A stretch of DNA of 64,000 nucleotides from Borreliella yangtzensis (GTDB lineage: Bacteria; Spirochaetota; Spirochaetia; Borreliales; Borreliaceae), in contig NZ_JACHFG010000002.1 in NCBI RefSeq assembly GCF_014201775.1, positions 221,454 to 285,453 of the forward strand. Reading direction: 5' to 3'. Of the stretch, positions 1 through 7,177 are shown piece by piece. Numbering within the stretch: the stretch's first letter is position 1; the number at the start of each line of letters is the position of its first letter. The translations under genes and the position numbers were made by a program. Below the pieces are notes generated by a model that did not search any database, was not told the origin of the DNA, and worked only from the letters and a program-made list of their open reading frames with translations.

Positions 1-222
1 TTTTCAAGATCGATAGGTTTTATTGAATAAACCTTAGATTTAAGGTCTTTTAAGTGTTGCATTTTATTAGCTTGAGCTAAAGTTTTAGAGGCATGGGTGT
101 CATTGGGACTGGTTGTTAAAAATTCATTTAGATCTTTAATAGCTTGCTGACGTGTTTTTGGATTTTCAAGATCGATAGGTTTTATTGAATAAACTTTAGA
201 TTTAAGGTCTTCTAAGTGTTGG
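1..222 (-). repeat. Tandem 162-bp (54-codon) repeat inside lmp1
   Basis: The sequence starting at 1 recurs at 163 with few changes (for example ttttcaagatcgataggt at both places), a period of exactly 162 bases or 54 codons. One full unit (1-162) and the first 60 bases of the neighbouring unit (163-222) are visible. The coded unit holds motifs such as LKSKVYSIKPIDLE and ends in an SPNDTHASKTLAQANK-like stretch. The array probably continues beyond the left edge. Confidence 0.9.
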
Positions 223-1349
223 GTTTTCTTGTCTTCTTTATTTAATTGGAAAATGTCTTTTTTGTAAGAATCTTTTGGCATATTAATTAAATTTGGTTCA
301 ATATCTTTTTTTATTAAGGTTAATAGTAAATTGGATGCTTCTTTATGTTTTAGACTTTCAATCAACTCATTTACTTTGTGAAATTTGTCGCTTAAACCTT
401 TTTTAATTAATTCTTTTAATCTGTTTTTTCCAAGTGTGACTCTACCAGTATTAATATCGTCTAATATTTCATAGAGCTCTTTTTTTATTAAGTAACTATA
501 TGGCCTGTTAATTTTTCCCATTATTGTTTTATTGGATAAAGGAAGATCACTTTCTTTTTTAGAATTTGAAGAAATTTTTTTTAAAGATGTAGCATTATCG
601 TTGTTTAAATTTTTACTGTTGTCTGGGGTTTTTAAAATATGCTCTAAGTTTTTTTCTTTGGAAGAATTTGTGCTTTGTTTATTATTTTCTATTTTTTGAG
701 GTTTGTTTAAAGTATTTTCGTTATTTGATTTTTCACTTAAATTTTTTTTTAGTTTTTCCAAATTAAAAAATTTTTTTTGATCATTAGCGTTTAATTTGGG
801 ATTTGGGGATTGTATTGTTTGATCTTCTTCTTTTGGCTTTGTATTTGGATTTATTTTTTCTGGGATTTTGCTTTTTTTAAATTCAGATATGTCTTCATCT
901 TCAATTCCAAAATCATCGTTTCTATCAGAGTAGTTTTCTGTTATTGTACTGTCTTTAATGTATCTATTATTAAATGCAATATCAAAATTTTCGTTTAGAT
1001 TTGTTTTTGCATTGTCTTGACCTTTAATCTTATCTAGTATTTGATTTGCAGAATCTTTTTGTAAATCGTTTGATTCAAAAGGACTACTGTTGGCAATTTC
1101 TGCTAGTGTATTTGTGAGCATTTCAATGTCTTCATTTTGTGGGTATTTGTCTTGCAGAAGTTTTGCAACAGAATATGCTTTTTTATAGTTTCGATCTATT
1201 ATACTATTTTTAACTTCGTTTAGCATTATTTCTCGATTTTTGTCATTTAACTTGCTTTGATACATATAGTAACCAAAGCCACCAAATGATAAGATAAGTA
1301 AGAAAATTAAAAGCAATAATACCGAAAAATTTGTATGTCTTTTATTCAT
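1..1349 (-). CDS. lmp1: Surface-located membrane protein Lmp1, N-terminal part (3' end outside the window)
   Basis: The frame is open from an ATG at 1349 to the left edge, about 449 codons, so the C-terminal part is missing. Residues about 9-29 are a hydrophobic segment after a short basic stretch (MNKRHTNF), an uncleaved anchor or signal peptide. A long Asn/Lys/Ser-rich acidic region follows (about 90-250), then a region ending in tandem 54-residue units at the left edge. This matches the Lmp1 layout in Borrelia: unique N-terminus, 54-residue repeat region, C-terminal TPRs (the last not visible here). Lmp1 is a surface protein linked to immune evasion in the mammal. Its ATG overlaps the stop of the upstream TPR gene by 8 bases, which implies translational coupling at the end of the galU run. 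Identity is recognised from layout and neighbours. Confidence 0.88.
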   Translation of the reverse strand, partial: MNKRHTNFSVLLLLIFLLILSFGGFGYYMYQSKLNDKNREIMLNEVKNSIIDRNYKKAYSVAKLLQDKYPQNEDIEMLTNTLAEIANSSPFESNDLQKDSANQILDKIKGQDNAKTNLNENFDIAFNNRYIKDSTITENYSDRNDDFGIEDEDISEFKKSKIPEKINPNTKPKEEDQTIQSPNPKLNANDQKKFFNLEKLKKNLSEKSNNENTLNKPQKIENNKQSTNSSKEKNLEHILKTPDNSKNLNNDNATSLKKISSNSKKESDLPLSNKTIMGKINRPYSYLIKKELYEILDDINTGRVTLGKNRLKELIKKGLSDKFHKVNELIESLKHKEASNLLLTLIKKDIEPNLINMPKDSYKKDIFQLNKEDKKTQHLEDLKSKVYSIKPIDLENPKTRQQAIKDLNEFLTTSPNDTHASKTLAQANKMQHLKDLKSKVYSIKPIDLE

Positions 1350-2112
1350 CTATGTATAACTCCTCTTGCCAATTAAGTTTTTCTAGTTCAATTAAAGAAT
1401 TTGTTTCCAGGGTGTCTTTAAAACTATCTTTTAGTATTTGATTTTTATCTTCTTTTGCGTATACAATATGATCAGTTCGTCCCTTTAAACTTTTGTCAAG
1501 TTTTTCAAGATAAATTTTTTCGTTTCTTAAATAGCTTATTATAAGTAAAATACTGTCTTTTTTTTCTGTTTTTGATCTAAGGGTAATAAATTGTGAGTAG
1601 TCGTGGATGGCCATAGTATATGAGTCCCAAGCTTTTTGGTATTCTTTTTCTTTAGATGTTATTTTGCCCTGTTGAACATAGGCGTTAGCTCTGTTTAGCA
1701 GAGCGCTGTCATAATTAGGTTTGCTTTTAATAGAATTAGAATAATATTTTATTGCTAGAGGATAGTAACCTTCTCCTCTGTTAAACATTATGTTCCCTAA
1801 TTCATAATATAGCATGTAATCAATTTCGCCTCCTACTGCAATTCCATCAAGCAAGGCTCCTTCTGCTTCTGTTAGTTGATTATTTTCTCTATATGCTATT
1901 GATAGAAAGTAATAGCCGAGCTGTACTTTTGGATATTTTTTAATAGCATCGCTTAGTGTTTCGATCGCCTGAATATAATTTTTGTTCTTCATTTCTTCTT
2001 TGCCGATTCTAATTAGCCGTTGAGAATATGCCAATTTTGCATTAAAAAATATTAAAAGTAAAAATAAAATAAAAATTTTACAATTTTTATTTAATAATAA
2101 ATAAACCCTCAT
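1342..2112 (-). CDS. Exported TPR-repeat protein upstream of lmp1
   Basis: This codes for 256 residues. The N-terminus has a basic start and a hydrophobic core (FILFLLLIFF) ending in AKLAYSQ, a good signal peptide, so the protein is probably periplasmic. Residues about 35-175 hold TPR units with the usual A/Y/G/P pattern (NYIQAIETLSDAIKKYP, YPLAIKYYSNSIKSKP, AWDSYTMAIHDY). The tail is charged. It starts 25 bases after the upstream gene ends and its TAA lies inside the ATGAATAA that also starts lmp1, so it is very likely cotranslated with lmp1. Lmp1 itself has TPRs in its C-terminal part, so a shared role in envelope assembly is possible, but that is inference. No enzymatic motif is seen. Confidence 0.8.
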   Translation of the reverse strand: MRVYLLLNKNCKIFILFLLLIFFNAKLAYSQRLIRIGKEEMKNKNYIQAIETLSDAIKKYPKVQLGYYFLSIAYRENNQLTEAEGALLDGIAVGGEIDYMLYYELGNIMFNRGEGYYPLAIKYYSNSIKSKPNYDSALLNRANAYVQQGKITSKEKEYQKAWDSYTMAIHDYSQFITLRSKTEKKDSILLIISYLRNEKIYLEKLDKSLKGRTDHIVYAKEDKNQILKDSFKDTLETNSLIELEKLNWQEELYIDE

Positions 2113-2137
2113 TTTTTCCCATTCTACTTAATTTAGA

Positions 2138-3886
2138 TTAAATGCCTTTAGATTTCATAAACTCTTTTTTAAAATTTATTTTTTGCTTCAATTTTGTTTT
2201 GAAAAAATAAATAAATTCTAATAAACTATTTTTTTCATTAGATTTTATCTTTCTATTGTTTTTTAATTCTAGCAAATTCTCACAATATATTAAATAGCAT
2301 ATTGCGGGTAATAATTTTTTATCATTTTCATTTTCTAGTTTTTCAATAAGATTAAATCTTATATTCTTGAGAAGAATTTTTAAAATTCTTGATCTTGTTT
2401 TTAGTGATTTTATTAAAAGATATGATCTTTGGTAATCTAGTTGATTGGGATTTATTTTTTGCATTTTTATTATTTTTTTAGGTATTGTAATTTTGTTTTC
2501 GTCAAGGTAAAGCAATATATCTGATATAAATTTGAAATGTTTATTTTCAATATTGGGATAAAAAGATAAAAAATATACAAATATTTGATTTTGTATTTCA
2601 AAGGTTTTGGTTTTGAAAAATTCTTTTATGTTTTGACAAAAATTTTTTTTATCCTTATTATCAGCATAAATATAGAATGCAATCCATCCATAAGTTTCTA
2701 TATTTTGAGAATTTTTTTCAACATGGTTTATAATGCTTTCTAAGAATGAACTTTTAATGTATTTTTCTTTGAATATGATTGAGCTTTCGTAAGGATTGAA
2801 ATTTGTTTTGTCAAAAGATATAAAAAAATCTTCTGTTTGAAATTTTGCGTTTATAATTTCTTTAATTTTTTCTTTTATGTTGATTAATTTGTGTTTTTCA
2901 ATGTATTCGAGTGCATCTATGAAAGATTCCCAATTATTCGATATTTTATCCTTGAAAAACCAAGTTAAATATTTTTTTGTTATTGTTTTTTCAACTACAT
3001 ATAAATAGCACTTTAATGTGCCTTGAAAATCCTTTGGAGTGTATTGTGTAAAATCACTAAAAAAATAATTAAAGTTAATATTTTTACTCGAACCTTTATA
3101 AAAAATTTCATTAAGACTTAAAGTTTTTATTGCATGTAAGTAGTTTAAAATTTCATTGTATTTTAGTGCTAAAATTTCTTCTTCTAAGTATTTATAATGT
3201 TTTATTAAAATTTTGATAAAAACATTTTTGCTCAAACATCCAACCGGCCAATATGTAAGTATTATTATTCTTGTTAGTTTTATCAGTCTGCTTTCTTTAT
3301 TAATTAAGCTTGATTTAAAAACTTTTTGATTTTCCGATTGGTTTTTTAATTTTTTATTTAAAATATTTAATATTTTAAATTTATTTTTGTTTCTTACAGC
3401 TACTAGAATGTCTATTGTTTGTTCTAGGTTGTCAATGTTAATATTGCTAGAAAAATTTAATATAATTTGTTTGTAAATGTCTTTTTTTTCTTGAGAATAA
3501 TAAGGGTTATTTTGTATTTCAATTAGTTTTAAAAAATTGTTAGATTTTAGTTTATATGTTATTCCTAGTTTTTTAGTGTTGAAATTGACTTCTTTGCTTA
3601 TTTGAGTGAGATTTTTGCTTCTTACTATTTCTAGTATCCATTTTTTAATAATTTCATTTTGAGTTTTTTTGTAGTAGTATTCCTCGAGTGAAGTATTTAA
3701 TCCATTTTTTCCCTTTTCATAATCACTGCTAATTTTTATAAGCTCAATTACCTCAGGTTTTTCTAATTTGTAAAGTTGAGAAAAAATACTGTATTTTAAA
3801 ACTTTTTCTTCTATATATTTTATTATGTACTTTTTTAATGTAGCAAGGGAATCATAAAATTCCGGATCCTTTTTAAATGTTTTCAT
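2138..3886 (-). CDS. Unknown 582-residue Lys/Asn-rich protein
   Basis: I do not recognise a family. The frame starts at ATG 3886, overlapping the last 14 bases of galU, and stops 25 bases before the next gene, so it lies inside the galU-to-lmp1 transcript. No signal peptide or membrane segment is visible. The predicted content is almost all helical with many Lys, Asn and Ile, and looks like a helical-repeat or coiled scaffold: LEKPEVIELIKISSDYEKGK near the start and a basic end (KTKLKQKINFKKEFMKSKGI). It is probably cytoplasmic. Codon use is as AT-rich as the neighbours, so there is no sign of transfer. It appears to belong to a lineage-restricted Borrelia family. Confidence 0.75.
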   Translation of the reverse strand: MKTFKKDPEFYDSLATLKKYIIKYIEEKVLKYSIFSQLYKLEKPEVIELIKISSDYEKGKNGLNTSLEEYYYKKTQNEIIKKWILEIVRSKNLTQISKEVNFNTKKLGITYKLKSNNFLKLIEIQNNPYYSQEKKDIYKQIILNFSSNINIDNLEQTIDILVAVRNKNKFKILNILNKKLKNQSENQKVFKSSLINKESRLIKLTRIIILTYWPVGCLSKNVFIKILIKHYKYLEEEILALKYNEILNYLHAIKTLSLNEIFYKGSSKNINFNYFFSDFTQYTPKDFQGTLKCYLYVVEKTITKKYLTWFFKDKISNNWESFIDALEYIEKHKLINIKEKIKEIINAKFQTEDFFISFDKTNFNPYESSIIFKEKYIKSSFLESIINHVEKNSQNIETYGWIAFYIYADNKDKKNFCQNIKEFFKTKTFEIQNQIFVYFLSFYPNIENKHFKFISDILLYLDENKITIPKKIIKMQKINPNQLDYQRSYLLIKSLKTRSRILKILLKNIRFNLIEKLENENDKKLLPAICYLIYCENLLELKNNRKIKSNEKNSLLEFIYFFKTKLKQKINFKKEFMKSKGI

Positions 3887-4709
3887 TTATTCCCTTTGTT
3901 ATAATTTTCATTAAATTTTTATCTTTTTTTGCAAAATTTATTATTGCCTCCAAGTAACCCTCAAGAGTTCCTATGTCAAGTCTTTTCCCCTTAATATTTT
4001 GATATAATACCTTTTTTTGATCCATCAGCTTTTTTAAAGCATAAATGTGATAGTATTCACCTTTTTTATGCAGCTTAAATCCTTCTTTTAAATGTTCGAA
4101 AAATTCATAGTTGTACAAAAATCTTCCAATAGATGCTTTATTGCTAGGCTCACTTCCAATTTTTGGTTTTTCAACAATGTTTTTTACATGGATTTTGTCC
4201 TTATAGAGATCTATTACCCCATATCTGTTGATATTTTCTGGATTTTCAATGATAGATATTATGTTTTTCCCAGTTTTTTCGTAAAGTTCGATCAATTGTA
4301 AGCTTAATGGTGGATTTCCAATGTGAATATCATCAGGATAAGCCACAATTACAGGTTCTCTGTTTATCCAAGGTTTTGCATAAAGTAGCGCGTTTCCTGT
4401 ACCTTGCATTTCTTTTTGTCTTATAAAGCTTATATTAATTTTTTTGTTTTTAATCTTTTCTAATTCATTTATTTTATTTTCTTTTAAAAAAATATTTTCA
4501 AGTTCAATTTCTCTATCGAAATAATCCTCAAGAACTTTTTTTCGCCTTGAACTTATTAATAAAATGTCTTTTATTCCTGAATCGATAAATTCTTGGATAA
4601 TATAATCTATGGCTGGTTTGTTTAAAATTGGTAACATTTCTTTTGGAATTGTTTTTGTTATTGGTAAAAATCTTGTTCCATATCCAGCTGCCAAAATAAT
4701 ACCTTTCAT
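3873..4709 (-). CDS. galU: UTP-glucose-1-phosphate uridylyltransferase (GalU/GtaB)
   Basis: This 278-residue cytoplasmic enzyme makes UDP-glucose from UTP and glucose 1-phosphate, the sugar donor for glycolipids such as the galactolipids of Borrelia. The N-terminus MKGIILAAGYGTRFLP and the following KTIPKEMLPI are the nucleotide-binding signature of this nucleotidyltransferase family. AYPDDIH (metal/nucleotide loop) and VEKP come later in the right order. The start is placed at ATG 4709 because it gives the canonical N-terminus, with an AGAGA-type ribosome site just before it; the open frame continues to 4955 but that extension has no family match. The length is usual for the family. It is followed by an overlapping unknown gene. 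Confidence 0.92.
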   Translation of the reverse strand: MKGIILAAGYGTRFLPITKTIPKEMLPILNKPAIDYIIQEFIDSGIKDILLISSRRKKVLEDYFDREIELENIFLKENKINELEKIKNKKINISFIRQKEMQGTGNALLYAKPWINREPVIVAYPDDIHIGNPPLSLQLIELYEKTGKNIISIIENPENINRYGVIDLYKDKIHVKNIVEKPKIGSEPSNKASIGRFLYNYEFFEHLKEGFKLHKKGEYYHIYALKKLMDQKKVLYQNIKGKRLDIGTLEGYLEAIINFAKKDKNLMKIITKGINENI

Positions 4710-4730
4710 ACTTTTCTCTCTTGAAATAAG

Positions 4731-4739
4731 ATTATAGCA
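4731..4739 (-). promoter_or_regulatory. Extended -10 promoter of the galU-lmp1 run
   Basis: On the minus strand the bases read TGCTATAAT, a perfect TATAAT with the TGn extension. It lies about 22 bases before the galU ATG at 4709. No good -35 sits at 17 bases; TTGAAT lies 20 bases upstream of the -10. Extended -10 promoters need little -35, so this is plausible. Confidence 0.6.
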
Positions 4740-4794
4740 AAAAAATAATTTTGTATATTCAATGTTTTTTGAAATTGTTTTAAAATCTTTATTT

Positions 4795-5331
4795 ATGTAT
4801 GTGAGTTCCGGTAAATATAAGGGTAAAAAAATTTTGTTTCCCAAGACTTGTTCTGTTCGTCCTGTGATGTCTCTTGTCAGAGAAGCATTTTTTTCTATTA
4901 TTTTTAAGGATATTGTTAACTCAAAATTTTTGGATGTTTTTGCAGGAACTGGCATAATGTCTGTTGAGGCTCTTAGCAGAGGAGCTAGTCTTGCCCATCT
5001 TGTTGAATGTAATAAGAAAACTAAAACTACATTGGTGAAAAATTTTAGCTTTGTTAAAGAATTTTATAAATTTTTTTTTCAAAGAGCAGAGGATTTTTTG
5101 AGTAAAAAAGATCTTTTTTACGATTTTATTTATCTTGATCCCCCTTTTAATTATAAAAATAAGGTTAATCTACTTGAGATTATTTTAAAAGGTAAAATTT
5201 TAAATGATAAAGTTAATATTATTATTCATTGTCCTTTTAGCGAAAATTTAAACATAAATACATCAAAATTTTCAGTTTACAATTTAAAAAGGTATGGAGG
5301 ATCAAAACTTATTTTTTTGAAGATATTGTAG
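4795..5331 (+). CDS. rsmD: 16S rRNA (guanine966-N2)-methyltransferase RsmD
   Basis: This codes for 178 residues. The N-terminus MYVSSGKYKGKKI matches the RsmD start (xxxGxxKGRxL). Then come RPVMSLVREAFFSI (family region with RPT..VREALFN), SAM-binding motif I DVFAGTGIMSVEALSRGA, and the catalytic YLDPPFNY. Together these are diagnostic. The protein methylates G966 in the small ribosomal subunit RNA. I chose ATG 4795 over the more upstream 4762 because of the family N-terminus. It is divergent from galU, and its last 23 bases overlap the 3' end of the convergent HD-GYP-like gene. The length is typical. Confidence 0.88.
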   Translation: MYVSSGKYKGKKILFPKTCSVRPVMSLVREAFFSIIFKDIVNSKFLDVFAGTGIMSVEALSRGASLAHLVECNKKTKTTLVKNFSFVKEFYKFFFQRAEDFLSKKDLFYDFIYLDPPFNYKNKVNLLEIILKGKILNDKVNIIIHCPFSENLNINTSKFSVYNLKRYGGSKLIFLKIL

Positions 5332-6886
5332 GATTTGATTTTTTGTCATAACTAAAAAGAATGAGTTGGATTTCATTTTTATTTAATTCTGGAATGTTGT
5401 TTTTTATTACAAAATCATCCACATTTTTCAATGGATTTGTATTGTAATTTCCATTTGCATCTTTTATTAAAATTTCCTTGTTTTCAAGGTCCATTATTAT
5501 TTCTTCTATTTTGTAAATTTGGTTTTTTTTGTTTATTATGGATAAATTTGGCACAATGTTCATTTTGTATCCAATAACAGCAGCTTGAAAAAGATTTTCA
5601 TTATTATTTTTTTTGTTTATATTTACTATTTGCCCATAATCAAAAGGTGCAAGTATTGTTAAAAAATTTTCTAGCATTTTAATGTCAAATTTTTTGTTTT
5701 TTGTTTGCTCGTTTGGCTCTTTTCTGCTCCAATAGTATTTTTCACTATTTTCTATTAGGAACTTAATAGCTTCTAAAGGGTTAGCGCTTTCTTTTATTAT
5801 TATTGGATTTACCAATTCATCATAAGTATCTATTATGCAAAAAATTCTAACAAGTTCATGAATAAATTTATTAATTTTTAACTGTGGATATCCAGTAGCG
5901 TCAAGGTATTCTTTTTGTCCATTGATTATCATTTTTGTAATAGCTGAAATATCATCTCTTATTCTAAACAAATTTTTAGCAATGTTAATATTTTTTTCCA
6001 AGTGTTCTATTTTTAATTTGTGCTGTTCTTTGAAACTTTTATTTTTAAGGCTTATTTTATTTCCTATATTTTCTAATATTGTTATATGCATCAACCCTAT
6101 TGAGTGTAGCAATGATCCAAGTGCAGCTTGTAGTATCATATCTTCTGCATAAAAAAATTCTGTAAATTCGGTATATTCAGTTTTATCAAGATAAAATTTG
6201 ATAGTTGAACGAGGTGCATTTTTCAAAGATCTTATTTTGTTCAAATTTGCAATTGTAATTAAAAAATAAATTGTTGTGTCGACTGAGTGTAGTAGTATTG
6301 AATCGCCTTCTGTTTTGACTTTCCCTTTAAAAAACTCATAATCTCTTCTAGCAGAATATAAATATAATTTTTTTAAAGTTTTTTTATCTTTAAGGTTTTC
6401 TTTTGTTCTTAGTTTTTGAACATCAAAATAATGATATATTTCTAATAAAATTTTTTGCAAAGATGTTATTTTATGTCTTGGAAGTATTTTAAAGCTTCCT
6501 TCCAATATTTCTTTCCAATAAATGTTATTGGGCTCAGCTTCCATTAACGTATTTATTTTCATGAGTGGTTTTTTCCCTTTGGCAGAAAATATTGGGTCGT
6601 CTTCCTTAAAGGGTTTATATACATCTTTTAGACTGTCTATTAGCTTTTCTCTTAAATAGTTAAGGTCATCATTTAAAATTTCTTCGTTTATTTTTTTTAT
6701 TAGGTCCTCATACGACACATTTTTTTCTTTTTTGAGAACGGGAATGTAGGGTGTATTGCCTTTATCAAGTATTTTAATAATTTTTTCATTTACTCTTGTT
6801 CCAAGTTTTGAGAAATTTCCTATTCTTGTAAAAATTATGTCTTGTTCATGTAGATCTTTTATTTGCTTTATTTCTTTAAGTATCAT
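5309..6886 (-). CDS. Degenerate HD-GYP-like domain protein
   Basis: This codes for 525 residues without signal peptide or membrane segment. The middle and C-terminal half follow the HD-GYP phosphodiesterase plan: LLHSVDTT near residue 200, AALGSLLHSIGLMHI near 260 where the family has HD(I/L)GK, NGQKEYLDATGYP near 325-333 where it has HHExxDGxGYP, then IHELVRIFCIIDTYDELVNP where it has ARIxAIxDxYDAL. The GYP and downstream YD are kept but the HD Asp and the HH pair are lost, so cyclic-di-GMP hydrolysis is unlikely. A binding or scaffold role is inference. The ribosome site AGAAGGA precedes ATG 6886. It sits just downstream of the tRNA-Phe pair and overlaps rsmD tail to tail. Confidence 0.7.
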   Translation of the reverse strand: MILKEIKQIKDLHEQDIIFTRIGNFSKLGTRVNEKIIKILDKGNTPYIPVLKKEKNVSYEDLIKKINEEILNDDLNYLREKLIDSLKDVYKPFKEDDPIFSAKGKKPLMKINTLMEAEPNNIYWKEILEGSFKILPRHKITSLQKILLEIYHYFDVQKLRTKENLKDKKTLKKLYLYSARRDYEFFKGKVKTEGDSILLHSVDTTIYFLITIANLNKIRSLKNAPRSTIKFYLDKTEYTEFTEFFYAEDMILQAALGSLLHSIGLMHITILENIGNKISLKNKSFKEQHKLKIEHLEKNINIAKNLFRIRDDISAITKMIINGQKEYLDATGYPQLKINKFIHELVRIFCIIDTYDELVNPIIIKESANPLEAIKFLIENSEKYYWSRKEPNEQTKNKKFDIKMLENFLTILAPFDYGQIVNINKKNNNENLFQAAVIGYKMNIVPNLSIINKKNQIYKIEEIIMDLENKEILIKDANGNYNTNPLKNVDDFVIKNNIPELNKNEIQLILFSYDKKSNPTISSKK

Positions 6887-6918
6887 TTTTAGATCCTTCT
6901 AATCTTTATTAAATAAAA

Positions 6919-6991
6919 TGTCGCCGAGGAGAATCGAACTCCTGACACAAGGATTTTCAGTCCTATGCTCTACCAACTGAGCTACAGCGAC
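6919..6991 (-). tRNA. tRNA-Phe (GAA), second of a tandem pair
   Basis: The minus strand folds as a 73-base cloverleaf: acceptor GTCGCTG/CGGCGAC with one T-G pair, D stem GCTC/GAGC, anticodon loop CTGAAAA (anticodon GAA), T arm AGGAG-TTCGATT-CTCCT, discriminator A. CCA is not encoded. It differs from the copy at 7011-7083 only in acceptor pairs 2-71 and 3-70. The gap between the copies is 19 bases, so both probably come from one precursor. Confidence 0.96.
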
Positions 6992-7010
6992 AATTGTAAT
7001 TTACTTAACA

Positions 7011-7083
7011 TGCTGCCGAGGAGAATCGAACTCCTGACACAAGGATTTTCAGTCCTATGCTCTACCAACTGAGCTACAGCAGC
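7011..7083 (-). tRNA. tRNA-Phe (GAA), first of a tandem pair
   Basis: This is a 73-base cloverleaf with acceptor GCTGCTG/CGGCAGC, anticodon loop CTGAAAA (GAA), T arm AGGAG-TTCGATT-CTCCT and discriminator A. It lies upstream of its near twin on the minus strand, 94 bases after hflC. Upstream there is a TTGACA at 7129-7134 but no matching -10, so it may be cotranscribed from hflK-hflC and processed. Confidence 0.96.
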
Positions 7084-7131
7084 GTTTTTATTCTGTAATA
7101 CCTTAATTTTTTCATAAGTATATATGTTTGT

Positions 7132-7151
7132 CAACTCTTTAAAAAGAGTTG
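7132..7151. other. 9-bp inverted repeat between hflC and the tRNA-Phe pair
   Basis: CAACTCTTT-AA-AAAGAGTTG has perfect 9-base arms. On the minus strand no T run follows, so it is not a classic terminator for hflC. It could be a processing hairpin, an attenuator or an operator, since it overlaps a TTGACA on the minus strand (7129-7134). Confidence 0.5.
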
Positions 7152-7177
7152 CTTTTAAATGCATATACAATAAATTT

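Noticed and set aside
810-998. Plus-strand 62-codon frame
   Set aside because: It is antisense to lmp1, with Phe/Cys/Trp-rich composition typical of the complement of Lys/Asn/Glu codons.
4710-4955. Longer galU start
   Set aside because: The extra residues do not match the family, and the extension runs across the galU promoter and into the start of rsmD.
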